DNA of 64,000 nt. Source: Lyophyllum atratum. Taxonomy: Eukaryota; Basidiomycota; Agaricomycetes; Agaricales; Lyophyllaceae. The stretch lies in assembly GCA_014905825.1 (NCBI GenBank), contig JACGCN010000025.1:558001-622000 (forward strand). Direction: 5' to 3'. The translations under genes and the position numbers were made by a program. Shown piece by piece: positions 24,276-34,835 of this stretch. Position 1 is the first letter of the stretch, and each line of letters starts with the position of its first letter. The notes beneath the pieces are model-generated. The model did no database searches. It was not told the origin of the DNA and saw only the letters and a program-made list of their open reading frames with translations.

Positions 24276-26505
24276 TCAAGACTTTTCCGAAGCGATCAAC
24301 GTTACAGACCCCATGGCCGTCGTAAGAACAGCGAGGTCAGAGTCAGGGTCTGAACCTGAGTCGTGGATCGTATAGACGATGTGTTCAGAGTCGTTTGAAT
24401 CTGACTCGGTACGCATTACAGCAGCCGGTCGAGGGAGTGAGTGTGGTGAGTCTATAATTGTGGCAGGTAAGTGAAATCAACGTGAAATTCGCGTTGAGGA
24501 TAATTACCTTGAGGTTTCGTCGACGCCATTCGGCTAGACTTAGGTGTCTTCGGCGTCTTCGGTGCCCTTGTGGCGAAGAGAGGGGTAAGTCTTCCTTCCT
24601 TACATGCCCCGCAGACTGGAAAACGGTTTGGTTTTAGACTTGGATGCGTAAGTAGTAATACACATGCACTCACCACATTCATCGACACGAATTGATTTGC
24701 TGAACCGCCCATAGCTGCCAAAGATGTTTTAGACCGTTGCCCAATAGCTGCCAAGAGGTGGCTTACATCTTTGCGCACTTCATGCATTCTGGTGAAAGCG
24801 AGATGTTCAGAAGTAGAAGGGAAGTATATCGAAGGTACTCACTCCATTCATACGTGTAAGATATTTCGTAGTCGTGTCGGGTCTATACAATAAAATTAAT
24901 GGTGAGCATTCACACTTGCTGGCTTTCTACTTACTGTGATTTCAATCTCAGGACACCTGTGCATAACTTTTGAAGTCCTAGATGTGCAAGAGGACGGTTA
25001 AATCTACGCTATCAAGTACGGAACCCACTCACCAGGCTTTCCAAAGCCTTCCGTGACCCTCCTTCGGGTCAGCGTCTATTATCCAAGATGCCAAATGACA
25101 CATTTCATGTGACAGAGTATTTCGTATTCTCTCTGTAGGAGGCAACTTCACATGGCACATGAAGACAGGCGGTAGGAGAGAACTAACCATCACAATCCAA
25201 AATCTTCTCAGCGAGTTCTATTTCCGTCGTCTGAACACCTTCTCTAGATCTGGCCAGCAAAGATTGAGCGGTAAGTCTGACTACACAATTAGAACTTTAC
25301 CGATGCCATCTAGCTTTACCAGCTGTAGTCAACAACCGCTTGCTCCAGTTAAGTTTTGTGTCTTTCGGCAGTCCATTTTTGAAGACGCTGCTGTTAAGCT
25401 CGTCAAAAATTTGCTGAGCGTACATCTGCCGCCGCGCTTGTTCAGCGGCTGCCTGGGCTTTCTTTCCAGTGCCAGGCGCCTGCTTAGGTTTCGTTCCAGC
25501 CTTGCTTGTTGAAAGAGGCGTCGAGGGCGTAGCGGGCATTTTTCGACGAGTCGGTGTGCCGACCGGAGTGGGACGCGGGTCTAAAGTGATAAGTCCCTCA
25601 GAGTCATTGAACAAATCCTGAAGCCTCTTATTTCCAGGGATGGTACTTTCTGGCATCTTAGCTCGACCTTGAGTAAGACTTGGTAGACGCAGTGGTTTGC
25701 GAGCGGTTCTTGGCTCGTCCCTGCGCATTTATAAGCTATCGAAATGACAGGTTGTAGGTCACTCACAAAGTTAAGATAGCACCGTCATCGTCAGAGGCAC
25801 TCTCTTCATCCGAATAGAGTGACCTCTCTACCTGTGCGGCTGCCCTGTCTTTTACGCGTTTAGGTGTGCCTTTCCTTGGAATTGGCCGTTCAGGAGTGCT
25901 ATCAGAAAGCTCCATGATTTCCCGATTGGCTTGTACCTTCCTTTCGGCGTCGCTGTCTTCGGAACCTGAGCTCTCGACGATCCTGCGGGCGCGGTAAAGT
26001 TTTCTTGGTGTGGCTTTGACATCTTTCGCCTGAGCATTTTGGCCGAGACTGACATAGCGCGTATCAAAAACGGAGTTCGATGACTGAAATCTTCTTCACT
26101 AACTCTTGTTTTCCCAGTCTACGGCCAGAGGGACCCTGCTTGTCAAGTCTGTCGTTGGTCGGCCAGCAACCCGGCATTGACAATACGGCGTCGCACAAAG
26201 GTGTATCCTCATTTAGTCTATGTAAAACCGCGGAAGTCAGCCTAAGCGGTAGTAAATCACGTTGTTTGAATGGAGCGACATACGTATCCTCTTCGTCCGA
26301 AGATATTTCAATAATTTCGGTGGAGATAGACACCTTCCTGGTTCAAAACATTAGTGAGGTTATTGGTAGCCTGACGAAGGAGGGTAAGAACACACTGCCG
26401 CTCTTCCTCGCTGTCAGGTATGATCTCCCTGGCCCGACTACCGTGCTTCGATAATCCCGCCTTCCTGGCTCCTTCTTGTCGACGTGGAGTATTGGGCATA
26501 ACCAT
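24276..26505 (-). CDS. GCNA-like SprT metalloprotease with SUMO-interacting motifs
   Basis: Predicted nuclear zinc protease of the SprT/Spartan class, which degrades DNA-protein crosslinks. Start MPNTPRR (or MVMPNTPRR) near 26499-26505. The disordered N-terminal half holds several SUMO-interacting-like patches: EIIPDSEEE, EIIEISSDEED, RIVESSGSEDSDAE and EIMELSDSTPE. The protease domain starts QMYAQQIFDELNSSVF, then LNWSKRLLTTAGKARWHR. The active site is HEMCH (25095-25109, complement) followed by DADPKEGHG, giving the third His. A zinc ribbon is formed by YEWKCMKCAK and VCGACKEG. A last exon, spliced after STKPQ, adds an Asp/Ser-rich tail ending SEKS. Multiple SIMs before an SprT domain and a C-terminal zinc ribbon is the layout of GCNA proteins. 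About nine introns; some borders are approximate. Confidence 0.82.
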
Positions 26506-26861
26506 CCACAAACTAACACTATGCCTCGTCCAAGAGAAAGTAAAAACAATGAGCAGGGCACGTTGAGTCAAGTTCTCTGAATGACCACTTGAATCGTCAA
26601 GTTCAAGGAGACTCTGATCATGTGATGGACGCGTTTCGCATAACGTGATCGCGATGTCCCTTAGGATTGCGACGCGTCCAATGCCAGCTTGACTCTAGAG
26701 TGGGATGAAGCAAGGCCCGCCTATTAACTGAAATCACGTTCGTGTAATGTACAAGATGGTTTATGATGGTTTATGTATGCATTGCGACAATTCTTGGGTA
26801 AGTTAGTGGCTGTAATACGAAAGCAAATAAAGATGACAAGACTTGAGTATAGCTAGTTGCT
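26506..26861. other. Spacer between the SprT-like start and the MDV1 stop
   Basis: 356 bp. By position it contains the promoter of the SprT-like gene and the 3' UTR of MDV1. No motif was picked out. Confidence 0.45.
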
Positions 26862-29496
26862 CTAAAGTGACCAGATCTTCAACGCCGCGTCGCGTCCACC
26901 AGTTATTAGGTATCTGTCCATGTAGCGGAGCCTTTCTACGGGTTTCGTGTGTCCGTTTGTAAACAATGTCGAGTGCTGCATACTTGTCCGGTTATAAATC
27001 TGGGAACACGAGTTAATTGGTGTCAAAAACGAAGGGACATCAGGAGCATCACCTTAACACCATTCTCTCCAGTTGCGGCAATTACTTTCCGGGTGTCGAA
27101 TTGCAGGCCAGTCACAGCATGGTCATACTGGATGGTCTCGAAGATACCACCTGTACGAAGATCCCAAATCTATCCCAGCATCAACAATAGCCCCCGGAGG
27201 AGAACTGTGGCAGACTTACGCGAATAGTCTTGTCAAGGCTCCCGCTCGCAATGTGAATCTCATCGAATTGAAGACAACTGACGGGAGCTGTATGTCCAAG
27301 TAAAGTCCGGTGAGCTTGGCCAGTCCGCACTAAAGGTGAGTGGTGAGTCAGTAGAAGGAAGGCATAGATAGACCTCCACGCACTGTCCCACATCCTGACT
27401 GCACCGTCTCCGCTACCGCTCACTAGACCATGGCCCCAGAACTGCACCCCGCCTACAAAATCTTCGTACATGTCCCAGCTGCCATCAGCATATGGCGGGG
27501 TCGGGAATGCAAAAGCACCAGCAGACGAAGACGACCCTCCATAGTCACTGCCGGAAGCACCTCCAGGATGCGACTTTGGCGGGTGAGATATCGCCCAAAG
27601 GATGTCCATAGTCATGACGCATTGCCCGGTCGTAAGATCCCACTGGCGTAGCGTTTTGTCAGACGCGCCTGTCACCTTGAATGAGGGAAATCAGTACACA
27701 GGAAGGCACAAACCAGACGCTCGACCTACTAGACATTCGTCCTCGAAATACAGGGCCGTTACAGCTTTCGAATGCCCCTCTAGCACTCTCGCACATGGGC
27801 CATCCTTCTCCGAAGTGTCTCCTGACACGCTAATTGCACCATCCCTAACACCCGTCGGTTTGTCTGAATACTCTGGATCTCTCTCCTCCTCATCCTCTTC
27901 CGCGACCTCACTAAGACTGACGAGTTCTCCTTCACCCCAGCCATCGTGATCGTCCTCCACTCGTCTCAAGTCCCATAACCTCACATTGCCATCCTCACCC
28001 CCGGTGAGGCAAACATGGTCTTCCACCTGAATGCACTTCACCGTCCCACTATGACCCCGCAACCTTCCTATCTCCGTTCCAGAGAAGAGATCCCAAACTC
28101 GAGGCTGAGCATCCTCTTGGGAGGCAGATACTAGAGTTCCATAAGGCTCAGAGAAGTCCAAGGCGGTGATGGGCGTTGTGTGGCTGCTAAGAGTCTACCA
28201 GAGAAAAAAATGTAACTCAGTACTGGATAGAAAAATGTCCATGAGGCAAGTCACCATAAAAGCAATTCCCGGTGGAAGCTCGTCATGTTCCGAGGGAAGG
28301 AACGCGGGTCCTGAAATACAGAATAAGATGAACAAGGATCATAGAAATCAAATTTGTCTTCACCTTTCCGCCTTCGGGAACTGGGTGGGAGATGTAGAGG
28401 TTGGGCAGGGGTCTTTGGTGTCCGATTGGACGCCTGTTCATATTCTAGCCTCTCTTTGACACCCACCACTTGAAGGAGGTCAGATCTAGAGACAAGGGGC
28501 GAGGAAATTGCATACATTCGTCATCCAATTCGAGTTCATCCTCCTGCAACTTTAACAAGTCCTGTTCGAGTTTGGCTCGAATGCTATCCAGAGCCTCAAT
28601 CTTATTCGTAATCTCGGCAATTTCGCTGTTGATGAGACTCTGGAGAACGCGTTGAGGAAATGGACGGAGATGGAGTTAATGACGAACACACCCTCCGAAC
28701 ATGCAGGTTTTCCTTGTCCCGCTGGATTTCCTTCGTCTGCCGAGAGAGTTCCTCCTTTCCAAGAGTCTTTGACGCACTCAAGCTTTCCCTCCCCCGTTTC
28801 TTTCCCTTTTTTCCTGCATCGATCCTGGAGATGACGACGACATCATCCTCGCTTGCCACGCTTTCCTGATCCTCGTCTTCCGTCAGAAGCCCCCTAGCAC
28901 TCATGCCCAATTTCTTCAGCCCTATTCTCGGCGTCTCGACATTCCTCATCTGCCGTCTCCTCGTCCGACTCTGGTCGGCACTGGGAATGGTAGCATTGAA
29001 CCCACGCAGGAGACTGACATTGGAAGCCACGCCATCTGGTTCCGGAACTTCGGCATCCAACAATTCTTCCGTTGCCTCTACGATCTGCAGGTCTCGCGAG
29101 GTGACCCGCCGCGAGCCAAAGCCCATTCGGAGAGGTGCTCTGCCGATGGTGGCAAAGTCCATGCGTGACCTGGACAGGTTGGGGTCACCGACAGATGCGC
29201 GCGGTCTTGACGCGACCGTAGACGCTGAGTTCATCATCCGAGGCGTCATTATTACAGGCGCCACTATTTGACGTTCAGCGTAGGTTGGGGACGTGTAGAG
29301 TAAACGGAAACTTACAGTCTGATAGTATTCGAGTTGAATCTCTCTTCTTGTGTTGAAAAGGTGCCAGAAAAGCCTTCTGCACGAGTTCCAGCTTGCTCGG
29401 GCCTGAAGACGAGCCATCTGTCACCAGAGTGTCCAAAGTCGAACGAGCATTCCGTTTCCTTTCATCATGAAGCCGGTCTTTGGACTCGGCAGCCAT
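26862..29496 (-). CDS. MDV1: Mitochondrial division adaptor Mdv1-like WD40 protein
   Basis: Adaptor that links Fis1 on the outer mitochondrial membrane to the dynamin Dnm1. ATG at 29494-29496 (complement) gives MAAESKDRL. The N-terminal part has LELVQKAFLAPFQ and, after an intron, VSLLRGFNATIPS, a block typical of fungal Mdv1/Caf4. A central coiled coil follows (NSEIAEITNKIEALDSIRAK, LEQDLLKLQEDELEL). The C-terminal WD40 propeller carries LSHTTPITALDFS, LVSASQEDAQPRVWDL, HSGTVKCIQVEDHVCLTGGE, DGNVRLWDLR, TGASDKTLRQWDLTTGQCV, LVSGSGDGAVRMWD, IHIASGSLDKTIR and a last blade GGRDAALKIWSL before the stop at 26862. An acidic insertion sits within one blade, as in other fungal members. The open frame continues upstream of 29496 but contains no ATG start. 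Confidence 0.87.
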
Positions 29497-29848
29497 GAAA
29501 GAACGACTTCCGGGGATCGTAGGCGCTGCCGCACGACACTTGTAAAATCTCAAGCTGAAGGACTTGGACCGACTCTTGCCGAATTCAACCTCACCACCAC
29601 GTTCCCACGGGCAGGATATTTCGATCGACCCTGCAGCAGGTCCCCGCCAGACACTAAAATCGCTCGAGTATCGACGTTGCAATTGAAATCTACTTGATAC
29701 TGATACAGAATTATTGCAGGTAAGTAATGGAATACAAGGTATTATATGTCACTGATCCATTCCCAGAGTTCGCGTAAGTGCTAGGCTACCAGCACAGTCA
29801 TGATATCCATCACCAGTCCCGCGGCCGCTACACCGGCCCTTCTGCCGG

Positions 29849-30876
29849 TTAGCGTGTCCAACCAAAGTCTACAAGGATACCCAACCCATACGGACGTAAG
29901 TCGTACTCTTTGCGGATAAGCGGGCGATTTTCCTCCAAATAAGAGGGGGATTGTGTTGGTATTGTGATAGCATCGAAGGAAGAGGGAGATGACCGCGGAG
30001 CAGGGACATCCGCCGACGGAGATGGACTACTCAATCCCGGATCACCCTTGAGTGCGTAGCGGAAGAGGCGGACAATTGATCGAATATCTCGCGAGCTCGC
30101 AGAAGTGAAGGCTGCACTTGGCGAAGGGGATTCCGGGGCAGCCGTCCGAGGCATTGAGTCCGGAGATCCTGGAGCAGCCGTCCGAGGCATGGTGGAGTCG
30201 CTAGATATGAGGAAAGGTGTGGGCATGGGCAAAGCTTGGGCGCTTTTGAGAGTCTCTTCCTCCTTCAGTGCAGCCTCCTCGATCTTTTGCTGGCGTTCCA
30301 GATCATCTTTGAATCGTTGGACGCCGACATGCTCCCAATGTGTGACGTTGAACGGTTCGAAGAAGCCGCCAGCTGAGAAGTCGCACCAGCATCGGTCGAC
30401 AGTTCGCATGACAATAGGTAAAGGTTTTGAGTAGTTTGGCGCGAGGGTGGCATTCAATGCCTCAGCAAAGGTGGTAATGTTCTCGGCCCAGGGTGTCGAG
30501 AGCGGGCTGTCGAGAGGGAACGGTTGCCAATAGCATGAAGAGACAAAGAGTGTGGTAAGTAGCACAATACAGTAGAAGCTATGGAATGTGAAATAAGTCG
30601 AGGAATGAATGCAAGAAGACGGAGACGGACCAAGGCTTTGCATGCATCGTTAATGAGAACAAAAAGAGCAGCAGAAAGTAGGGCGGCGCGGTTGGCAAAG
30701 GCAACAGCAGCAAGGGCAAGAACCATCGCGTACACCTGTTTGAGACGGGGAGTGAGTAGTGAACGGACGCGTGTATATTTCCAGCTGGACGTACCACATC
30801 GTGACGAAAGAAATAACAGAAAAACCGATTACACCGCAACCAGCAGCTGCGTAAAACGGCCGGCTTCCACTTCCAT
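29849..30876 (-). CDS. Unrecognised membrane protein with a Pro/Ser-rich tail
   Basis: Family not recognised. The model starts at ATG 30874-30876 (complement), MEVEAGRFTQLLVAV. Two introns join this to WFLPLLLLPLPTAPPYFLLL, then FYCIVLLTTLFVSSCYW. The two hydrophobic runs look like transmembrane helices. The soluble part has ENITTFAEALNATLAPNYS, VMRTVDRCWCDFSAGGFFEP, a charged helix RFKDDLERQQKIEEAALKEE and a long Pro/Ser/Ala-rich stretch containing the repeat MPRTAAPGSPDS/MPRTAAPESPSP. Stop at 29849-29851. Splice phases agree only for this start; a hydrophobic reading of the second exon in another frame does not join to the third. It diverges from p23 with 134 bp between start codons. Confidence 0.5.
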
Positions 30877-31010
30877 ATCGAGAGGTCACGCGCCAGATTC
30901 CTTATGTAACGCTGTGTAAACTTTCTGGAGCTTTCTAGTGTTTCACGCCTGCTGCCTTTTAAACTAACGTTCCCTACACCTTTCTACCATCAATTCGCAA
31001 ATTCTACACG

Positions 31011-31925
31011 ATGACCCAACACCCTGAAATTCTGTGGGCACAGCGTAGCTCGGCGACCGACGAGAAAAAGGTGGATCTCCTTTCAAACGCGATGTCGCGC
31101 CTGGTGGAGCTCACACAACGATCTCTCTAAAGAATGTCATCTACTTGACCATTAACCTCCCGGACATTCAAGAAGCCACCGTCGTGTACGATCTTACCCC
31201 GACAACCCTATCGTTCAAGGCCAAGACGGGAAAGTAGGTTTATCAAATTTCTGATGTCATGACCAGGATATTCATCCGCGTATCGATTTGCAGCCCAGCC
31301 AAAGGAATCCCAGAGAAAGACTACGGGTTCGATCTCGAATTTTACGAGGAAGTTGATCCTGAAGTCAGTAGACTCCATATTTTATTTGCGCGCCGTAGCT
31401 CACGACCTTCCTGCTCCATCGCGTCTAGAATTCAACGTCGAAACTCACTACACGTTCATTCTTCCTTACAATCCGCAAGAAGGAGAAAAAAGCAGAATTT
31501 TGGCCTCGTCTGACAAAGAACAAGGTCAAGAACACGTTTATCAAGACCGATTTCAGCAAATGGGTAGATGAGGACGAGCAGGAGGGAGCCGCAGCACCCG
31601 AGGATGACGCTGATGAGATGGGCGGCATGGGCGGTATGGGTGGTATGCCTGGCATGGGTGGTATGGGCGGTATGGGTGGTATGGGCGGCATGGGTGGTAT
31701 GGGAGGCATGGGAGGCATGGACTTGCAACAGGTGTGCCCGAAGCGTTTTCTTTCATTCCGCCTACTGAGCACTTCAATGTCTCTTAGATGATGGCCCAGA
31801 TGGGTGGTGCAGGTGGTATGCCCGACTTCGGCGCCGGAGAAGGCGGCTTCTCCGGCGCCGATGAGGGTGAAGAGTCTGACGATGAAGGTCCACCGCCCCT
31901 CGAGGAAGCTGAACCTGCTAAGTAA
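31011..31925 (+). CDS. SBA1: Hsp90 co-chaperone p23/Sba1
   Basis: Cytosolic p23 that binds the ATP-closed Hsp90 dimer. The first exon (31011-31070) gives MTQHPEILWAQRSSATDEKK, the next NVIYLTINLPDIQEATVVYD, then LSFKAKTG, YGFDLEFYEEVDPE and an LRKKEKKAEFWPRLTK block that carries the conserved WPRL signature. KVKNTFIKTDFSKWVDEDE closes the CS domain. The acidic tail holds a (GGM)n run at 31616-31722 and a second Gly/Met patch after the last intron, ending DDEGPPPLEEAEPAK at TAA 31923-31925. Long Gly-Met runs are also found in plant and some fungal p23 tails. Four to five short introns. Confidence 0.9.
31616..31722 (+). repeat. GGCATG/GGTATG coding repeat in p23
   Basis: Tandem nine-base units (variations of GGCGGTATG) encode Met-Gly-Gly repeats in the p23 tail. 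The unit changes at third codon positions, so the repeat is kept at protein level. Confidence 0.8.
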
Positions 31926-32557
31926 ACATATCGGACACAGGACTTTTAACATCTACGCGTCAACTTGCTCATAATCTGTTTGTACCACATATCAGGCTAT
32001 TGACATTATTTTTTTGCGGCTCATCATCTAAATCCACGTCTGATTCGAGTTGATTCACCAGTGAATGTTCGTGGAGGGGTCATTGACAGAGAAAGAAACC
32101 GCTCCAACTTCTGATTTCAAGTGGTAGCCTGTATAGACAACAACTTGAGGTGTATTCTTGCAACAAGTCCTCACAGCATTTTCAACAATTTGTAGTGAGT
32201 TGGTGCGTACTGATCTTCGACTTCATTTACCCCTTCTGAAGAGCATTGACAGCGAGGGAGTCCGACAATTCGTAACATGTATCCGTGGGCGCGTGCTGAT
32301 CTTGACTCGATTTACCCCTTCGGAACGTCTTAGCCATGAGAGCTACATCATTCATCTGTCAGTGAATCGTGACTCAAATCATCACCGGACAACCACGCGC
32401 CTTCCTTGTTTACCGACCATGCCCGACGCGGTCTCAGACGTTCAGCGCCTGGTGCGCGTATAAAAGGACAACGCGTCAACTGCTTTGACCTACCATCGCA
32501 CCTCTTCTCAGGCCACCTTCATATTTCCGCCGATCCGCCACGACCTCTGAGGCTGCT
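31926..32557. other. Intergenic, 632 bp, with a diverged direct repeat
   Basis: Between p23 and the DUF4246 gene. Two diverged direct copies about 84 bp apart share CTGATCTT and ATTTACCCCTTC (32182-32240 and 32264-32325). The last 100 bp carry a TATA box. No reading frame is convincing. Confidence 0.5.
32459..32465 (+). promoter_or_regulatory. TATA box upstream of the DUF4246 gene
   Basis: TATAAAA followed by GG lies 94 nt before the ATG at 32558, in a promoter-like GC-rich context. The match to the consensus is perfect, but the transcription start is unknown. Confidence 0.5.
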
Positions 32558-34617
32558 ATGACTAGTCCATTCCAGCTGCCAGGCTTTGGATTACCTGTCA
32601 ACTTCATACCAACAAGCAAAGAAAATGCGGATGGCTCGTCAACAGAAGGCCGTGTTTTGTTCACCACTGCGCTGGACGAAGACGATATGTTCGGTAGGTG
32701 GACACAGTTGCGTAGTTTGGTTCACGTTGCAGGAGATGACCATCAACTGACACTTCGAAGGCTACCACTCACTACCCTTCGTGAATTCACGATGTTGCAA
32801 CTCATGAACCAACTGACCGACAAACCTGATTGGCAGAAGAAGGTGATCATATCCATCAAGATCCGACGAATGTATTAATGGAGTAAACTTTTATAGGTCT
32901 TCGACGAAACGATTGTGTCCAAATGGAAGGTAGAGGCACTCTCGACGGAGGGCGCTGGCGTTTCGGAGAGGATGATTGACTGGTGTATTGCCGAGCTTCA
33001 ATATAAAACCAAGGCATTCGAGAAGACAGGCGCTGTTACCGTTTATTCTGGGGACGTTGTCAAATCCGACACTGCCATCCCAAATTCGCTCAAGGAGGCT
33101 TTGAAAGCCGCCGCTAACCCGCTCGAGCAAGTTCCGGCGGTGCAAAAGGATTGGCACCCCGGGTCCGATGAGAAGGTCCTCGACCTCGTTCACCCTTCCC
33201 TCTTCCCTCTGGTTTATGGGCAAACCCGCATTCTTCCGGACAGCCTCGTTGGCCTTGAAGATTGCATACGGAGGAGTGGGGAAGGGCAAGCTATACCTGT
33301 ACCTCCAGAAGAAGAGAGCTATCTGCGCTGGCGGACTGAAATCATCGCTTACGACAGAGCTCGTACGAAACCGTTCAGCATACGGTTTCAATGGCTTCCT
33401 TGTGACGTTGATATTTCTGGGGGTGGAGACAGCGTCAAGTAAGTCGTGGACCCTACCGCTTAATTCTCTCCTGACCTTGATCCAGGATCACCAGTTACAT
33501 CAACAACCTTCACCCTGAACGACACAAGGACATGTATGGGGTAATTGAACAGATCATCGCCCGCACGATTCCATTGTGGAATCTTTCACTGACTCCGGTG
33601 AAAGTCGGAGATGACCCTCCCGGTCGCATCGAATATGGATGTCCTGAGTATGACAAAATCCTGGACGACTTGTCTGATTCCGAAGGCCCGGAACAGGAGG
33701 ATGACGAAGATGAGGATGAGTGGAGGGAACGTCGAGAAGAATGGTTTGCCGACATTCGCGAACTCATCCAACCTGAGCCTGGAGTTTTCAGCCCTTCTTC
33801 GCTGCCTGCTCATCTGCAGGACGAGTCAGTCGTGGAGGGCACGGAGGCCCTCGAACCAGAGAAAACGGTCGATATTTGGAGGGATTACAAGGAACGAGGT
33901 CTCCAAATCATCGTGAAACTCGCAAACATCCATTTAACCCCTGAAAAGCCTGAGTATGAGGGAGGCACATGGCATGTCGAGGGCCAGCTTGTAAGCACTT
34001 CAATTGTGAACACGCTCCTCTTCTCATACGTATCCCAGAACGAGCATATATGTGCGTCAGCGATATATTATTACGACAGTGACAACATCACAACCAGTCG
34101 CCTTGCCTTCCGCCAGCAGTCGAATGACGATGCTGATGATATTTCTTATGCGCAAGGCGACCACGAATGGCTTGAAGAGGTTTTCGGGTGCGAACAAGCC
34201 GGTCCTCGCGTTCAAGAAATCGGAAGCGTTGATACCATAGAAGGTCGTCTCTTGACTTGGCCGAATATATTGCAACACCAAGTGCAACCGTTCAGTCTCG
34301 CGGACCCCTCGAAACCTGGACACCGCAAGATTCTTGCGCTGTTCCTCGTCGATCCGCAGATCCGCATAATCTCTACCGCCAACGTGCCATGTCAACAGCG
34401 AGAATGGTGGAGCGAGTTCATCCAGAAAGAAGATACCACATTGTCTAGGCTCCCCCTCGAAGTGCAGGACCATATCTTTGATGGCGTGGAAGATTTCCCG
34501 ATCGACCTAATTAAAGCAAAAGAACTAAGGCTTGATCTTATGAAGGAGCGGTCGGCATACGTGAAGCAGCACGACGATGCATTCAGCCAATTTTTCTTCT
34601 CGCTTTGCGAGCATTGA
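32558..34617 (+). CDS. DUF4246 protein, possible iron/2-oxoglutarate oxygenase
   Basis: Fungal DUF4246 family, function unproven. ATG 32558 gives MTSPFQLPGFGLPVNFIP. The N-terminal part reads EFTMLQLMNQLTDKPDWQKK, FDETIVSKWKVEAL and HPSLFPLVYGQTRILPDS. The C-terminal block is the strongly conserved part: ITSYINNLHPERHKDMYGVI, IVKLANIHLTPEKPEYEGG, TWHVEGQL, NEHICASAIYYYDSDNI, EGRLLTWPNILQHQVQPF and KPGHRKILALFLVDP. A His-x-Glu at 33973-33981, a later His in LQHQVQPF and an Arg shortly after resemble the metal triad and 2-oxoglutarate Arg of double-stranded beta-helix oxygenases; this is my inference. An acidic insert lies at 33660-33740. Intron 33991-34038 is 48 nt without a stop, so its retention would add 16 residues in frame. 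Stop at 34615-34617. Confidence 0.85.
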
Positions 34618-34835
34618 CGAGCTAGCTAAAGCTTTGAGACACTATCTCAGTGACCCGACATCGCAGTGGAGATGATACTGTAGATATAGAGGGCGTCTTT
34701 CTGATTCCAGATATCCCGTTCATTCTTAAATAGTTCAGGACTTTATGATCAACAAATCGATGGATTTCGTTCTACCGGATGCCCTCCGCACTATAATACC
34801 ATGAACAAACTATTTAGGCATCAGTCATTTCCACT

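Noticed and set aside
24270..31000. A DNA-repair or organelle gene cluster
   Set aside because: The SprT-like protease, MDV1 and membrane protein have no shared pathway; neighbourhood looks incidental.
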